From DUOJ01 sp041676265 (lineage in GTDB: Bacteria; Spirochaetota; Spirochaetia; Sphaerochaetales; Sphaerochaetaceae): a stretch of 6,747 nt of DNA. Below are positions 1 through 5,965 of the stretch, one piece after another. The notes under the pieces were generated by a model that saw only the letters and a list, made by a program, of their open reading frames with translations, made no database searches and had not been told where the DNA came from. Location of the stretch: the NCBI GenBank assembly GCA_041676265.1, contig JBAYSE010000087.1:1-6747 (forward strand), in the 5' to 3' direction. Each line of letters opens with the position of its first letter. The first letter of the stretch is position 1. The position numbers were made by a program, and so were the translations under genes.

Positions 1-167
1 ACATGGGCTTTGCTCTCCGTTCGTGTGCTTTTTTTCTATTCACACAATAACAGAGGCATTGCCCATTTTATATCCCCTCTTTAATAGTCTTATTCATTTT
101 CACACAGGTTTTGTGCTAGAGCCTTTTTAGTGCTGACTAACTATATTCTTTATGAGGAATTGCTATT
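1..167. other. non-coding leader upstream of the ABC-F gene
   Basis: No gene is supported here. Two plus-strand frames are open from the left edge (stops near positions 84 and 130), but their translations look like nothing recognisable. On the minus strand an ATG near position 68 follows a GAGGGG but gives only an 8-codon ORF. The region is T-rich and contains a repeated TTCACACA (about 39-46 and 99-106). A TATATT at 142-147 resembles a -10 box but has no suitable -35 and sits too close to the ribosome binding site. The ABC-F ribosome binding site GAGGAA lies at 154-159. Confidence 0.5.
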
Positions 168-1778
168 ATGATCACAGCTTCTAATATTTCACTCTCTTAC
201 GGAAACCAAGTTCTGTTCAAAGAGGTTAACATAAAATTCACCCCAGGTAATTGTTACGGCATAATCGGAGCCAATGGGGCAGGTAAATCGACTTTCTTAA
301 AAATCCTCGCGGGAGAGATTGAAAGCGACACCGGAGAAATTATTATTCCCGCCGGCCAACGGATCGCCGTCTTAAAACAAGACCACTATGCTTATAACGA
401 CTACAGTGTAGTTGATACCGTAATCATGGGTTACCCCCGCCTCTGGCAAGTGAGCAAGCAACGGGAAGAGATCTATTCTAAAGAGAGCTTCAGTGAAGAG
501 GACGGGCTAATGGCCGGAGTCCTTGAAGGGGAATTTGCCGAACTGGGGGGATGGGAAGCTGAAAGTGAAGCCGGTATTCTCCTAAACGGTCTAGGCATAG
601 GAGAAGAGTTTTTAACGCTTAAAATGGTCGATCTAGAAGATAATTTGAAAGTCCGTGTTCTTTTAGCGCAGGCCCTTTTCGGCAACCCCGATATTCTCCT
701 CCTTGACGAGCCCACCAACCACTTAGACTGGAACTCTATTCGCTGGCTGGAGAATTTCTTGGAGGAGTTTAAGAATACGGTAATCGTCGTCTCCCACGAC
801 CGCCATTTTTTAAATACCGTCTGTACCCACATTGCCGATATTGACTTCGCTAAGATTGAACTCTATGTGGGCAACTACGACTTCTGGTACCTCTCAAGCC
901 AGTTGGCCCAAAAGCAGGCTAAAGATTTGAAAAAGAGGCGGGAAGAGAAAATAGCGGAACTTAAAGAGTTTATCCAACGCTTCAGTAGTAATCTCTCTAA
1001 GGCTCGCCAAGCTACCAGTCGTAAAAAGCTTATCGATAAGCTAACCATCGATGACCTTCGTCCCTCTTTGCGACGCTTTCCCTATGTCGCTTTTAAGGGG
1101 GAGCGCGAAGTGGGGCGCAATATTTTGGAAGTACGCAATTTAACTAAGAGCGTCGATGGGGTTAAAGTTTTAGACAACTTCTCTATCACGGTAAATAGCC
1201 AAGATAAAATCGCCTTTGTAGGGACAAACCATTGGGCAAAAACGCTCTTTTTTGAAATTATTATGGGGAAAATTGAGCCTGACAGTGGAACTTATGAGTG
1301 GGGTGTAACCACCAAGGTCAGCTATTTCCCCAAAGATAATAGCCACTATTTTGACCATAACCAGACAATTATTGAGTGGCTGAGTCGTTACTCCGATGCG
1401 GAAGACGAAACCTTTATCCGCTCCTTTTTGGGGAGGATGCTTTTCTCAGGCGACGAAGCACTCAAGGTTTGTCGTGTTTTAAGTGGAGGGGAGCGGGTGC
1501 GATGTGTGTTGGCGAAGATGATGCTGGAACAGGGCAATGTTTTGATACTAGATGAGCCTACCAACCACCTCGATTTAGAGGCAATTACCAGTTTGAACCA
1601 CGGTTTAATAGATTTTACAGGGGTGTTACTCTTTAATAGCCACGACCATCAGTTTGTGCAGACAATTGCCAACCGGATCGTCGAGTTTAACAGTGATGGT
1701 GAGGTGATTGACAGAGTAATGGGTTTTGAAGAGTATTTAGATAAAAGAGAGGCTTTTTCACTGAAAGAGGGAGCCTAA
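168..1778 (+). CDS. ybiT: ABC-F family ATPase, YbiT-like (ribosome-associated translation factor)
   Basis: This is a cytoplasmic ABC protein with two nucleotide-binding domains and no membrane segments. ABC-F proteins bind the ribosomal E site and act on stalled or paused ribosomes; the specific role of the YbiT branch is poorly defined. Domain 1 has Walker A GANGAGKS (34-41), Walker B with D180 and E181, and switch His210. Its signature motif is degenerate (LEDNLKVR, about 156-163), which is usual in this branch. A charged linker (about 240-310) is the ribosome- and P-site-tRNA-contacting segment. Domain 2 has a degenerate Walker A GTNHWAKT (352-359, Ala in place of the last Gly), an intact LSGGE signature (438-442), D462 and E463, and switch His492 in SHDHQF. 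The length of 536 residues matches E. coli YbiT (about 530). The ATG follows GAGGAA by 8 nt. coaX starts 12 bp downstream, so the two are probably cotranscribed. An antibiotic-resistance ABC-F is less likely because of the YbiT-type motifs throughout. Confidence 0.9.
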   Translation: MITASNISLSYGNQVLFKEVNIKFTPGNCYGIIGANGAGKSTFLKILAGEIESDTGEIIIPAGQRIAVLKQDHYAYNDYSVVDTVIMGYPRLWQVSKQREEIYSKESFSEEDGLMAGVLEGEFAELGGWEAESEAGILLNGLGIGEEFLTLKMVDLEDNLKVRVLLAQALFGNPDILLLDEPTNHLDWNSIRWLENFLEEFKNTVIVVSHDRHFLNTVCTHIADIDFAKIELYVGNYDFWYLSSQLAQKQAKDLKKRREEKIAELKEFIQRFSSNLSKARQATSRKKLIDKLTIDDLRPSLRRFPYVAFKGEREVGRNILEVRNLTKSVDGVKVLDNFSITVNSQDKIAFVGTNHWAKTLFFEIIMGKIEPDSGTYEWGVTTKVSYFPKDNSHYFDHNQTIIEWLSRYSDAEDETFIRSFLGRMLFSGDEALKVCRVLSGGERVRCVLAKMMLEQGNVLILDEPTNHLDLEAITSLNHGLIDFTGVLLFNSHDHQFVQTIANRIVEFNSDGEVIDRVMGFEEYLDKREAFSLKEGA

Positions 1779-1790
1779 GGGGGTACCGGG

Positions 1791-2555
1791 ATGTTATTAG
1801 TAGTCGATATCGGTAACACACATGTCGTCATGGCCCTATTTCAAGAAGAAGAACTGGTGGCTACTTGGCGAATCTACAGTGATTTGAAGAAGACTAGTGA
1901 CGAGTACTCGGTGATAGTCGAACGTATTATCCGCCAAAAAGGGTATAAATGTGACCAGATTAAAAAGGCGGTTATCAGTTCAGTTGTTCCCAATTTAACC
2001 CGCTCTTTTCAAAAGGTGGTGCACACCCTTACTGCTTTGGACCCCCTCATGGTCTCCCACGAGACGGCTTGGGGGTTGAAGAGAGAGTCAATCCCCCCTC
2101 AGCTAGGGTATGACCTATTGGCTAACGCCGTGGCGGCCCACTCTCTGTGGCCCACTAAGAACTGTGTAATTCTCGACTTCGGCACCGCTCTCACCTTTAC
2201 CAGCGTCTCGCCGGAAGGCTCTCTTTTAGGGGCGGCTATTGCCCCGGGGCTCATTACGGCCGTCAACTCCCTTTTCCACAATACTGCCCAAATTCCTCAA
2301 GTGACCCTTGCTGTTCCCCAAAAAGCAATTGGACGCAACACCGATGAATCAATTAAAAGTGGTATAATGTTTGGTTATGCGGGGCTGGTTAAAGAAATTT
2401 TAAAGAGGACGAGTCAAGAGGTTGGCGCAGAACTCTTTGTGATTGCGACGGGGGGCCTGAGTAAGACAATTGCCCCCTTAATCGAGCAATTGGATATACT
2501 CGAGCCCCATTTGACCCTACTGGGGCTCAAAATAATTAGCGACAACTTTAAATGA
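1791..2555 (+). CDS. coaX: type III pantothenate kinase
   Basis: CoaX phosphorylates pantothenate with ATP, the first committed step of coenzyme A synthesis in the cytosol. Type III enzymes belong to the ASKHA fold, need a monovalent cation, and escape feedback inhibition by CoA. The sequence shows the phosphate-1 motif DIGNTH (6-11), the GxD motif with the likely catalytic Asp108 inside GYDLLANAVAA (106-116), the phosphate-2 motif DFGTA (129-133), GAAIAPG (147-153), IGRNTDESIKSG (180-191) and the adenosine motif IATGGLS (218-224). In many homologues an Arg follows the GxD aspartate; here it is Leu109. The length of 254 residues is normal for the family. The ATG is preceded by a strong AAGGGGG at 1777-1783, which overlaps the stop codon of the ABC-F gene, so the two genes look translationally and transcriptionally linked. 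The 3' end overlaps the opposing M29 aminopeptidase gene by 8 bp. Confidence 0.96.
   Translation: MLLVVDIGNTHVVMALFQEEELVATWRIYSDLKKTSDEYSVIVERIIRQKGYKCDQIKKAVISSVVPNLTRSFQKVVHTLTALDPLMVSHETAWGLKRESIPPQLGYDLLANAVAAHSLWPTKNCVILDFGTALTFTSVSPEGSLLGAAIAPGLITAVNSLFHNTAQIPQVTLAVPQKAIGRNTDESIKSGIMFGYAGLVKEILKRTSQEVGAELFVIATGGLSKTIAPLIEQLDILEPHLTLLGLKIISDNFK
2502..2528. other. stem-loop at the 3' end of coaX
   Basis: GAGCCCCA (2502-2509) and TGGGGCTC (2521-2528) form a perfect 8-bp stem with an 11-nt loop. The stem lies in the last codons of coaX and about 20 nt past the stop of the opposing aminopeptidase gene, a sensible place for the end of the minus-strand transcript. Neither strand has a T-run after the stem, so it is not a classical intrinsic terminator. 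The codons concerned encode a motif (EPHLTLLGL) that is conserved in CoaX, so the pairing may be coincidental. Confidence 0.35.
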
Positions 2556-3774
2556 CAAAATGGCCATCTGCCATGATTGTTACGCTTCCCCGGTAAGTTT
2601 CTGCCGTTATAACCAAATCATCTGAACCCACCATGAAGTCGCTATGGACACGGGAGGTGTTACACCCCGCTCTATTTAGTAATTTTTCACTGGTGAGCTC
2701 TTGGCTATTTTTTAAAGCACTGGGGTAACCGGCTCCCAGAGCTAAGTGGCACGAGGCGTTCTCATCGTAGAGGATAGAGCCAAACACCTTGCCACTGCGG
2801 GCTATTGGGGAGCTCTCATCAACTAAAGCGATTTCTCCTAGATAAGAGGCGCCTTCATCAATAGCCAAAAAACGCTCCATAATCGCTTGGTCGCGACCGG
2901 CATCACAAGCGACTACTTTACCGTTATCAAAGGTGAGTTTAACTTTGCTGACCATAGTATCGAGGAGCGAGGTAGCACGGGTAGTGATTATAGAGCCACT
3001 GGTCTTAAGATAATCGGGAGTGGTAAAAACCTCTTCAGTGGGGATATTCGGCAGAAACGGCACACCACTGGGAAGTTTATCGCCGCCACCAACCCATTTG
3101 TGAGAGGCGGCAAGGCCCACCGTCAAATCGGCAGTTTTGCTCTTGAAGTGGACACTGGTAATACCGAGGCTATCGAGTTTGGCACTGCGTGCTTTTAGTA
3201 GAGCTGCTTGATTTTGCCAGGCAACAATAGGGTCCTTTTGGTCAAGTTTCAAAATGGGGGCTAAGAGATGCCAGAGCTCTTCGACTGTCCCCTCTTGACC
3301 CAAGACCTCTTTAGCCCATACCTCTCCCGGAACACAAATCACACACCAGGGGTGTTCATGGCGCATCCTAGCATCATTTAGGTGTCGGCTGGCTTGGCTA
3401 CGTGCTCGTTTATAGGCGGCTAGTTTAGTAGCATCGGCCCCCTTAAGTTGGTAGCGGCTCTCCGTGTTATCGATGCGGATATAGGCCCAATCTTTGACAA
3501 TCATCTCATAGTCAATCGCCTTGGTGTAATCGGGGAGCTCGCTAAGCATCGCCTCATTCTGCCTCTCAGTGCGTCTCTTTAGGAGCCTAAGGTCATCCAG
3601 TTCGATCTTAACCAATTGGGCACCTTTATCGTAGGCTACCTCTGCCAAAAGCTGGGCAAACCAATAACTCTCTACAGGGGCCACTATTAAGAGTGACTGT
3701 CCCTCATAGAGGGCCACTCCGGCACCAATCACCAATTGGGCATAATCAAAAGCCATTTGTTCAATACTTTTCAC
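2548..3774 (-). CDS. M29 family metalloaminopeptidase (AmpS/AmpT-like)
   Basis: Clan MQ, family M29 enzymes are cytosolic two-metal (Zn/Co) aminopeptidases of broad specificity that release N-terminal residues from peptides. All expected ligand motifs are present: NIPTEEVFTTPD (243-254) with Glu247/Glu248, LGEIALVDESSPI (312-324) with Glu314, DENASCHLALGAGYP (337-351) with His343 and the active-site Tyr350, and VHSDFMVGSDD (376-386) with His377 and Asp379. The length of 408 residues is typical. The start is a GTG at 3774: GAGG (minus strand, 3784-3781) lies 6 nt upstream, while the first in-frame ATG (3756) would drop six residues and lacks this spacing. It is the second gene of a minus-strand pair, 13 bp after a related but motif-less paralogue. 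No signal peptide is visible. Its stop overlaps the end of coaX by 8 bp. Confidence 0.93.
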   Translation of the reverse strand: MKSIEQMAFDYAQLVIGAGVALYEGQSLLIVAPVESYWFAQLLAEVAYDKGAQLVKIELDDLRLLKRRTERQNEAMLSELPDYTKAIDYEMIVKDWAYIRIDNTESRYQLKGADATKLAAYKRARSQASRHLNDARMRHEHPWCVICVPGEVWAKEVLGQEGTVEELWHLLAPILKLDQKDPIVAWQNQAALLKARSAKLDSLGITSVHFKSKTADLTVGLAASHKWVGGGDKLPSGVPFLPNIPTEEVFTTPDYLKTSGSIITTRATSLLDTMVSKVKLTFDNGKVVACDAGRDQAIMERFLAIDEGASYLGEIALVDESSPIARSGKVFGSILYDENASCHLALGAGYPSALKNSQELTSEKLLNRAGCNTSRVHSDFMVGSDDLVITAETYRGSVTIMADGHFVI

Positions 3775-3780
3775 TATAAA

Positions 3781-3784
3781 CCTC
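3781..3784 (-). promoter_or_regulatory. ribosome binding site that selects a GTG start
   Basis: GAGG on the minus strand lies 6 nt before the GTG at 3774 and supports that codon over the ATG at 3756 as the start of the intact M29 aminopeptidase. It lies in the 13-bp gap after the stop codon of the upstream paralogue. Confidence 0.7.
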
Positions 3785-3787
3785 GTC

Positions 3788-4948
3788 TCAAATTATTATT
3801 TCACCATTTTCCATAATAGTCTTTCCGCTGCCGTCTGTAATCGACAAACTCTCGGCTTCCAGTGGTACCACCACTCTAATTGTGCTCAAGTTACAGCCCG
3901 TTTGCATAGCCAGTTCCTCTTCATTGGTGTACTCCTCAAGGGCTTCTACGTGGCGAGCCTCTCCCATGCCAAAAGTGATGCTATTGGTGACACTCTCATC
4001 AAACCCTTTGTAACCATACCCTTTGACAGTCGCCGGGAGAGCCAGTTTATTATCAATCAGCGTGACGCCACTGACTTTGCGAGCACCACGGTCGACATTG
4101 AAAGCGAGAGTGAGGAGCTCTTCGCCCCGCTTGGCACTGTAGGCCGTTAGTTCCCCTTGAAAGAATTCAAAAGTGGCCCCTTCAACTACACCACCTAGTA
4201 GTGGAAAGGGGTAGGGCGCAGAAATTTTTCCGTTTAAAGAGTCACAGTCGCTCAGCATAGTTAAACGCCCTATGGGGAGCATTGAGATAAAGGGGCGGGC
4301 GTTACTCAGCTGTGATAAGCCACTGCGCCAACGGCCGTTACGGTTCATTGCGATGGTGAAGTCTGAGTGGTCTCCTTTAAAGGTGTAGAGACAGGGGTCA
4401 CTACGGTTGAGGGTTAACAATTGTCGATAGACTGTTTGGTGGCGTTCTTTGTCAAATTCGCGATTGCTTAGACCAAAGAGGTGTGAAAAAAGGTGCCAAA
4501 GTTGCTCCTCCGACATACCCAGGTGTTCTGCCCAGGCCTTTCCGGGGTAAGGGACGAGGGCCCAAGGGGCAATCTCACGATTCATTTGAGGAGGGCCCAA
4601 GTTGCCAACTTTCTGCAATAGGGGCAGGTTCTCAAGAATGCTCTGCGGTGACTCTTCAACAAGCCACTGTCGCTCTTCGGTGTCATCAATCCTCAAAAGA
4701 ACCGCTTGCCCAAGATTAGCCCCTTTGTCCTCTCCAGCAAGGGGTTTAATAGTGATTACATCCCTGGCCACGCCCTCTTCAAGGGGGACAACATGGACCT
4801 CTTTTAGAGTAACTTCACTGGCCTCCTGGGCGAGGGTCAGGGCTGTTTCCAAATGGGCAGAGTTGGTGTTAATTGAGAGGTTATCATGCACCCTTAGGTT
4901 CAGAACTACCTCGATGATATATTTTAAATATAGGTGTTGCCAATCCAT
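3788..4948 (-). CDS. M29 aminopeptidase-like protein without metal ligands (probable pseudoenzyme)
   Basis: This 386-residue protein aligns over its whole length with the downstream M29 aminopeptidase. Shared anchors include PWALVPYPGKAWAEHLG (128-144) against PWCVICVPGEVWAKEVLG, EEQLWHL (147-153), DFTIAMNRNGRWRSG (196-210) and GCNLS (351-355). Every catalytic position differs. Glu247/Glu248 of the neighbour become Gly227/Arg228, Glu314 becomes Gly294, His343 becomes Ser323, Tyr350 becomes Glu330, His377 becomes Arg358 and Asp379 becomes Val360 (alignment by eye). The reading frame is intact with no internal stops, so it is not an obviously decaying gene. I infer a non-catalytic partner or regulator, or a protein with a new activity; no function is assigned. 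M29 enzymes are dimers, so a heterodimer with the neighbour is conceivable. The ATG at 4948 fits the homologous N-terminus, but no Shine-Dalgarno sequence precedes it. It is the first gene of the minus-strand pair. Confidence 0.8.
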   Translation of the reverse strand: MDWQHLYLKYIIEVVLNLRVHDNLSINTNSAHLETALTLAQEASEVTLKEVHVVPLEEGVARDVITIKPLAGEDKGANLGQAVLLRIDDTEERQWLVEESPQSILENLPLLQKVGNLGPPQMNREIAPWALVPYPGKAWAEHLGMSEEQLWHLFSHLFGLSNREFDKERHQTVYRQLLTLNRSDPCLYTFKGDHSDFTIAMNRNGRWRSGLSQLSNARPFISMLPIGRLTMLSDCDSLNGKISAPYPFPLLGGVVEGATFEFFQGELTAYSAKRGEELLTLAFNVDRGARKVSGVTLIDNKLALPATVKGYGYKGFDESVTNSITFGMGEARHVEALEEYTNEEELAMQTGCNLSTIRVVVPLEAESLSITDGSGKTIMENGEIII

Positions 4949-4954
4949 TAAAGA

Positions 4955-4983
4955 ACAATACTACAAAGATTCCCTTTAATAAA
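4955..4983 (-). promoter_or_regulatory. weak candidate promoter of the M29 pair
   Basis: On the minus strand TTTATT (4983-4978), a 17-nt spacer and TATTGT (4960-4955) are arranged like a sigma70-type promoter. The -10 matches the consensus at 4 of 6 positions and the -35 at 3 of 6. The expected +1 falls at or next to the A of the ATG (4948), which would make the transcript leaderless and would fit the missing Shine-Dalgarno sequence. An inverted repeat overlaps the -35 and spacer. Confidence 0.25.
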
Positions 4984-4988
4984 GGGAA
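4970..4988. repeat. perfect 8-bp inverted repeat, possible operator
   Basis: TTCCCTTT (4970-4977), AAT, then AAAGGGAA (4981-4988) form a perfect inverted repeat. It lies between the divergent M29 pair and tRNA-Gly, over the candidate -35 region of the M29 promoter and 5 bp before the tRNA promoter -35. No T-run follows, so it is not a terminator. A repressor-binding site is a possibility, not shown. Confidence 0.35.
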
Positions 4989-4993
4989 GGTTC

Positions 4994-5022
4994 TTGACGA
5001 AGGGGAAACTTTCGGCTATGAA
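4994..5022 (+). promoter_or_regulatory. sigma70-type promoter of tRNA-Gly
   Basis: TTGACG (-35, 4994-4999), a 17-nt spacer and TATGAA (-10, 5017-5022) match the housekeeping consensus well. The expected transcription start is about 5029-5030, only a few bases before the mature tRNA 5' end at 5033. Transcription may continue into the PUR-family gene. Confidence 0.75.
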
Positions 5023-5032
5023 TAGGAGTCGT

Positions 5033-5103
5033 GCGCCTGTGGTATAGTGGTATTACCTCAGCCTTCCAAGCTGAAGAGGCGGGTTCGATTCCCGTCGGGC
5101 GCT
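5033..5103 (+). tRNA. tRNA-Gly, anticodon UCC
   Basis: The cloverleaf folds cleanly. The acceptor stem GCGCCTG (5033-5039) pairs with CGGGCGC (5096-5102), including one T-G wobble. The D stem is GTA/TAC (5042-5044 with 5054-5056). The anticodon stem TCAGC/GCTGA (5058-5062 with 5070-5074) carries the loop CTTCCAA, with anticodon TCC at 5065-5067. The T arm is 5079-5095 with the loop TTCGATT. The variable loop has 4 nt. The discriminator base is T5103, as expected for bacterial tRNA-Gly. The 3' CCA is not encoded and must be added after transcription. The tRNA reads GGA and GGG codons. Confidence 0.96.
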
Positions 5104-5104
5104 T

Positions 5105-5156
5105 AAAAAACCCCTTAAAGCTGAATGTGGCTCTAGATAAAACGCTCTTTAAGGGG
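5105..5156 (-). terminator. candidate intrinsic terminator on the minus strand, antisense end of the rnhB transcript
   Basis: CCCCTTAAAG (5111-5120) and CTTTAAGGGG (5147-5156) form a perfect 10-bp stem with a 26-nt loop. Read on the minus strand the stem is followed at once by TTTTTT (5110-5105), the layout of an intrinsic terminator. Read on the plus strand no T-run follows, so transcription from the tRNA could pass into the PUR gene. The only minus-strand gene upstream is rnhB, which ends 258 bp away on the far side of the PUR gene. The long loop lowers confidence. The same element lies 9 nt before the Shine-Dalgarno of the PUR gene. Confidence 0.5.
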
Positions 5157-5177
5157 CTTGTAGCAAAGGGGTAAATT

Positions 5178-5417
5178 ATGGGAGTTCGCGGAGAAGTTTT
5201 TACTACTAAATTTGTTTCGGGAGAGAGGACCTACTTTTTCAATGTTAAGGAGAATGTCTACGGAGATCTCTTTCTAAATATTGTTGAGAGTCGGGGTAGC
5301 GAGGGGGGCTCTGAACGCTTCATTCGGCAATCGATCATTGTTTACAAAGAAGATTTGGATGATTTTGTTAAAGAGTTTCAAAAATCGCTCGATTTCATAA
5401 AACAGAAAGGGCACTAA
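5178..5417 (+). CDS. PUR-alpha-like (DUF3276) nucleic-acid-binding protein
   Basis: This 79-residue protein fits the single PUR-repeat family of spirochaetes and Bacteroidetes, which includes BpuR of Borrelia. Those proteins dimerise and bind DNA and RNA. Typical features are the opening GVRGEVFTTKF (2-12), the beta-strand core RTYFFNVKENVYGDLFLNIVES (17-38), the strand RQSIIVYKEDL (50-60) and a C-terminal helix (about 58-76) for dimerisation. A short Gly/Ser-rich loop lies at 39-46. It is somewhat shorter than Borrelia BpuR but covers the whole fold. The ATG follows AAGGGG (5166-5171) by 6 nt. The gene starts 74 bp after tRNA-Gly and may be transcribed from the tRNA promoter. Its 3' end overlaps rnhB by 4 bp on the opposite strand. 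The target nucleic acids cannot be told from the sequence. Confidence 0.87.
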   Translation: MGVRGEVFTTKFVSGERTYFFNVKENVYGDLFLNIVESRGSEGGSERFIRQSIIVYKEDLDDFVKEFQKSLDFIKQKGH

Positions 5418-5959
5418 TAGTTAAAAGTGAGCCTTTGAATAGGGCTCGCTCCCCATTGACGGCAAGCTTGCCGATGGGTGAGGGTCGGGTACCCTTTATG
5501 TTGAGCATAGCCGTACCGGGGATACAATGCATCCATTTTAATCATGAACCGGTCGCGGGCAGTTTTAGCCAAAATTGAGGCGGCCATAATCTCAAAAACA
5601 CTCGCATCCCCTTTGACGATACTGTAACAGGCAACCCCTAATTGAGGCGTTTGATTACCGTCAACAACTACTAAGTCAACAGCCATATCAATGCGTTTAA
5701 AGGCCCTTTGCATAGCCAAGAAAGTGGCACCTAAGATATTAAATTTGTCGATCTCCTTATGATTAGCCCAAGCCACTGACCAACACAAAGCCCCCTCTTT
5801 TATTATTTTTTCAGCCTCTAAGCGGCGCTTGGGTGAGAGTTTTTTAGAGTCTTTCAAAATTTCAAAAGGGAAGTCCTTGGGGAGGACGACGGCACCTGCG
5901 CACACCGGGCCGGCTAAGGGTCCTCTGCCTGCTTCATCGATACCACAAATTAATGCCAT
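5414..5959 (-). CDS. rnhB: ribonuclease HII
   Basis: RNase HII cuts the RNA strand of RNA/DNA hybrids and nicks 5' of single ribonucleotides in DNA, starting ribonucleotide excision repair in the cytosol. The N-terminal GIDEAGRGPLAGPV (6-19) holds catalytic Asp8 and Glu9 and the GRG motif (11-13) that senses the RNA-DNA junction. Asp100 lies in VVVDGN (97-102) and Asp118 in KGDASVFEIMAASILAKTARD (116-136). Tyr157 in HKGYPT (154-159) is the conserved substrate-stacking tyrosine. The 181 residues are compact but complete. The usual Ser-Ile segment after KGD reads VFEIMAAS here, a mild departure. The ATG at 5959 sits the usual short distance before the first motif but lacks a Shine-Dalgarno, which fits the leaderless start predicted from its promoter. 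The gene is divergent from smc and overlaps the PUR gene by 4 bp at the 3' end. Confidence 0.96.
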   Translation of the reverse strand: MALICGIDEAGRGPLAGPVCAGAVVLPKDFPFEILKDSKKLSPKRRLEAEKIIKEGALCWSVAWANHKEIDKFNILGATFLAMQRAFKRIDMAVDLVVVDGNQTPQLGVACYSIVKGDASVFEIMAASILAKTARDRFMIKMDALYPRYGYAQHKGYPTLTHRQACRQWGASPIQRLTFNY

Positions 5960-5965
5960 AATGAG

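Noticed and set aside
3..66. ATGGGC (3-8) with GCCCAT (61-66) as a hairpin
   Set aside because: It is only a 6-bp stem with a 52-nt loop, expected by chance and without further support.
119..147. Promoter with TATATT (142-147) for the ABC-F gene
   Set aside because: No -35 box is found at a fitting distance, and the start of transcription would fall on the ribosome binding site at 154-159.
473..832. Minus-strand ORF of 119 codons inside the ABC-F gene
   Set aside because: It is a shadow of a clearly recognisable ABC-F coding frame; the translation is Ser/Arg-rich and resembles no family.
4483..4979. Two overlapping plus-strand ORFs (78 and 125 codons) opposite the M29-like gene
   Set aside because: The minus-strand frame aligns along its length with the neighbouring M29 enzyme; the plus-strand products are low-complexity shadows and have no convincing ribosome binding sites.
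5427..5448. Minus-strand stem (GAGCCC with GGCTC) followed by ACTTTT as an rnhB terminator
   Set aside because: The stem and T-run lie before the rnhB stop codon at 5414, so ending there would remove the stop; the stem is short with wobble pairs.
5461..5472. Perfect 12-bp palindrome GGCAAGCTTGCC
   Set aside because: It lies in rnhB codons for the C-terminal region (RQACR) and has no T-run or neighbouring copies; it is most simply explained as a coding coincidence.
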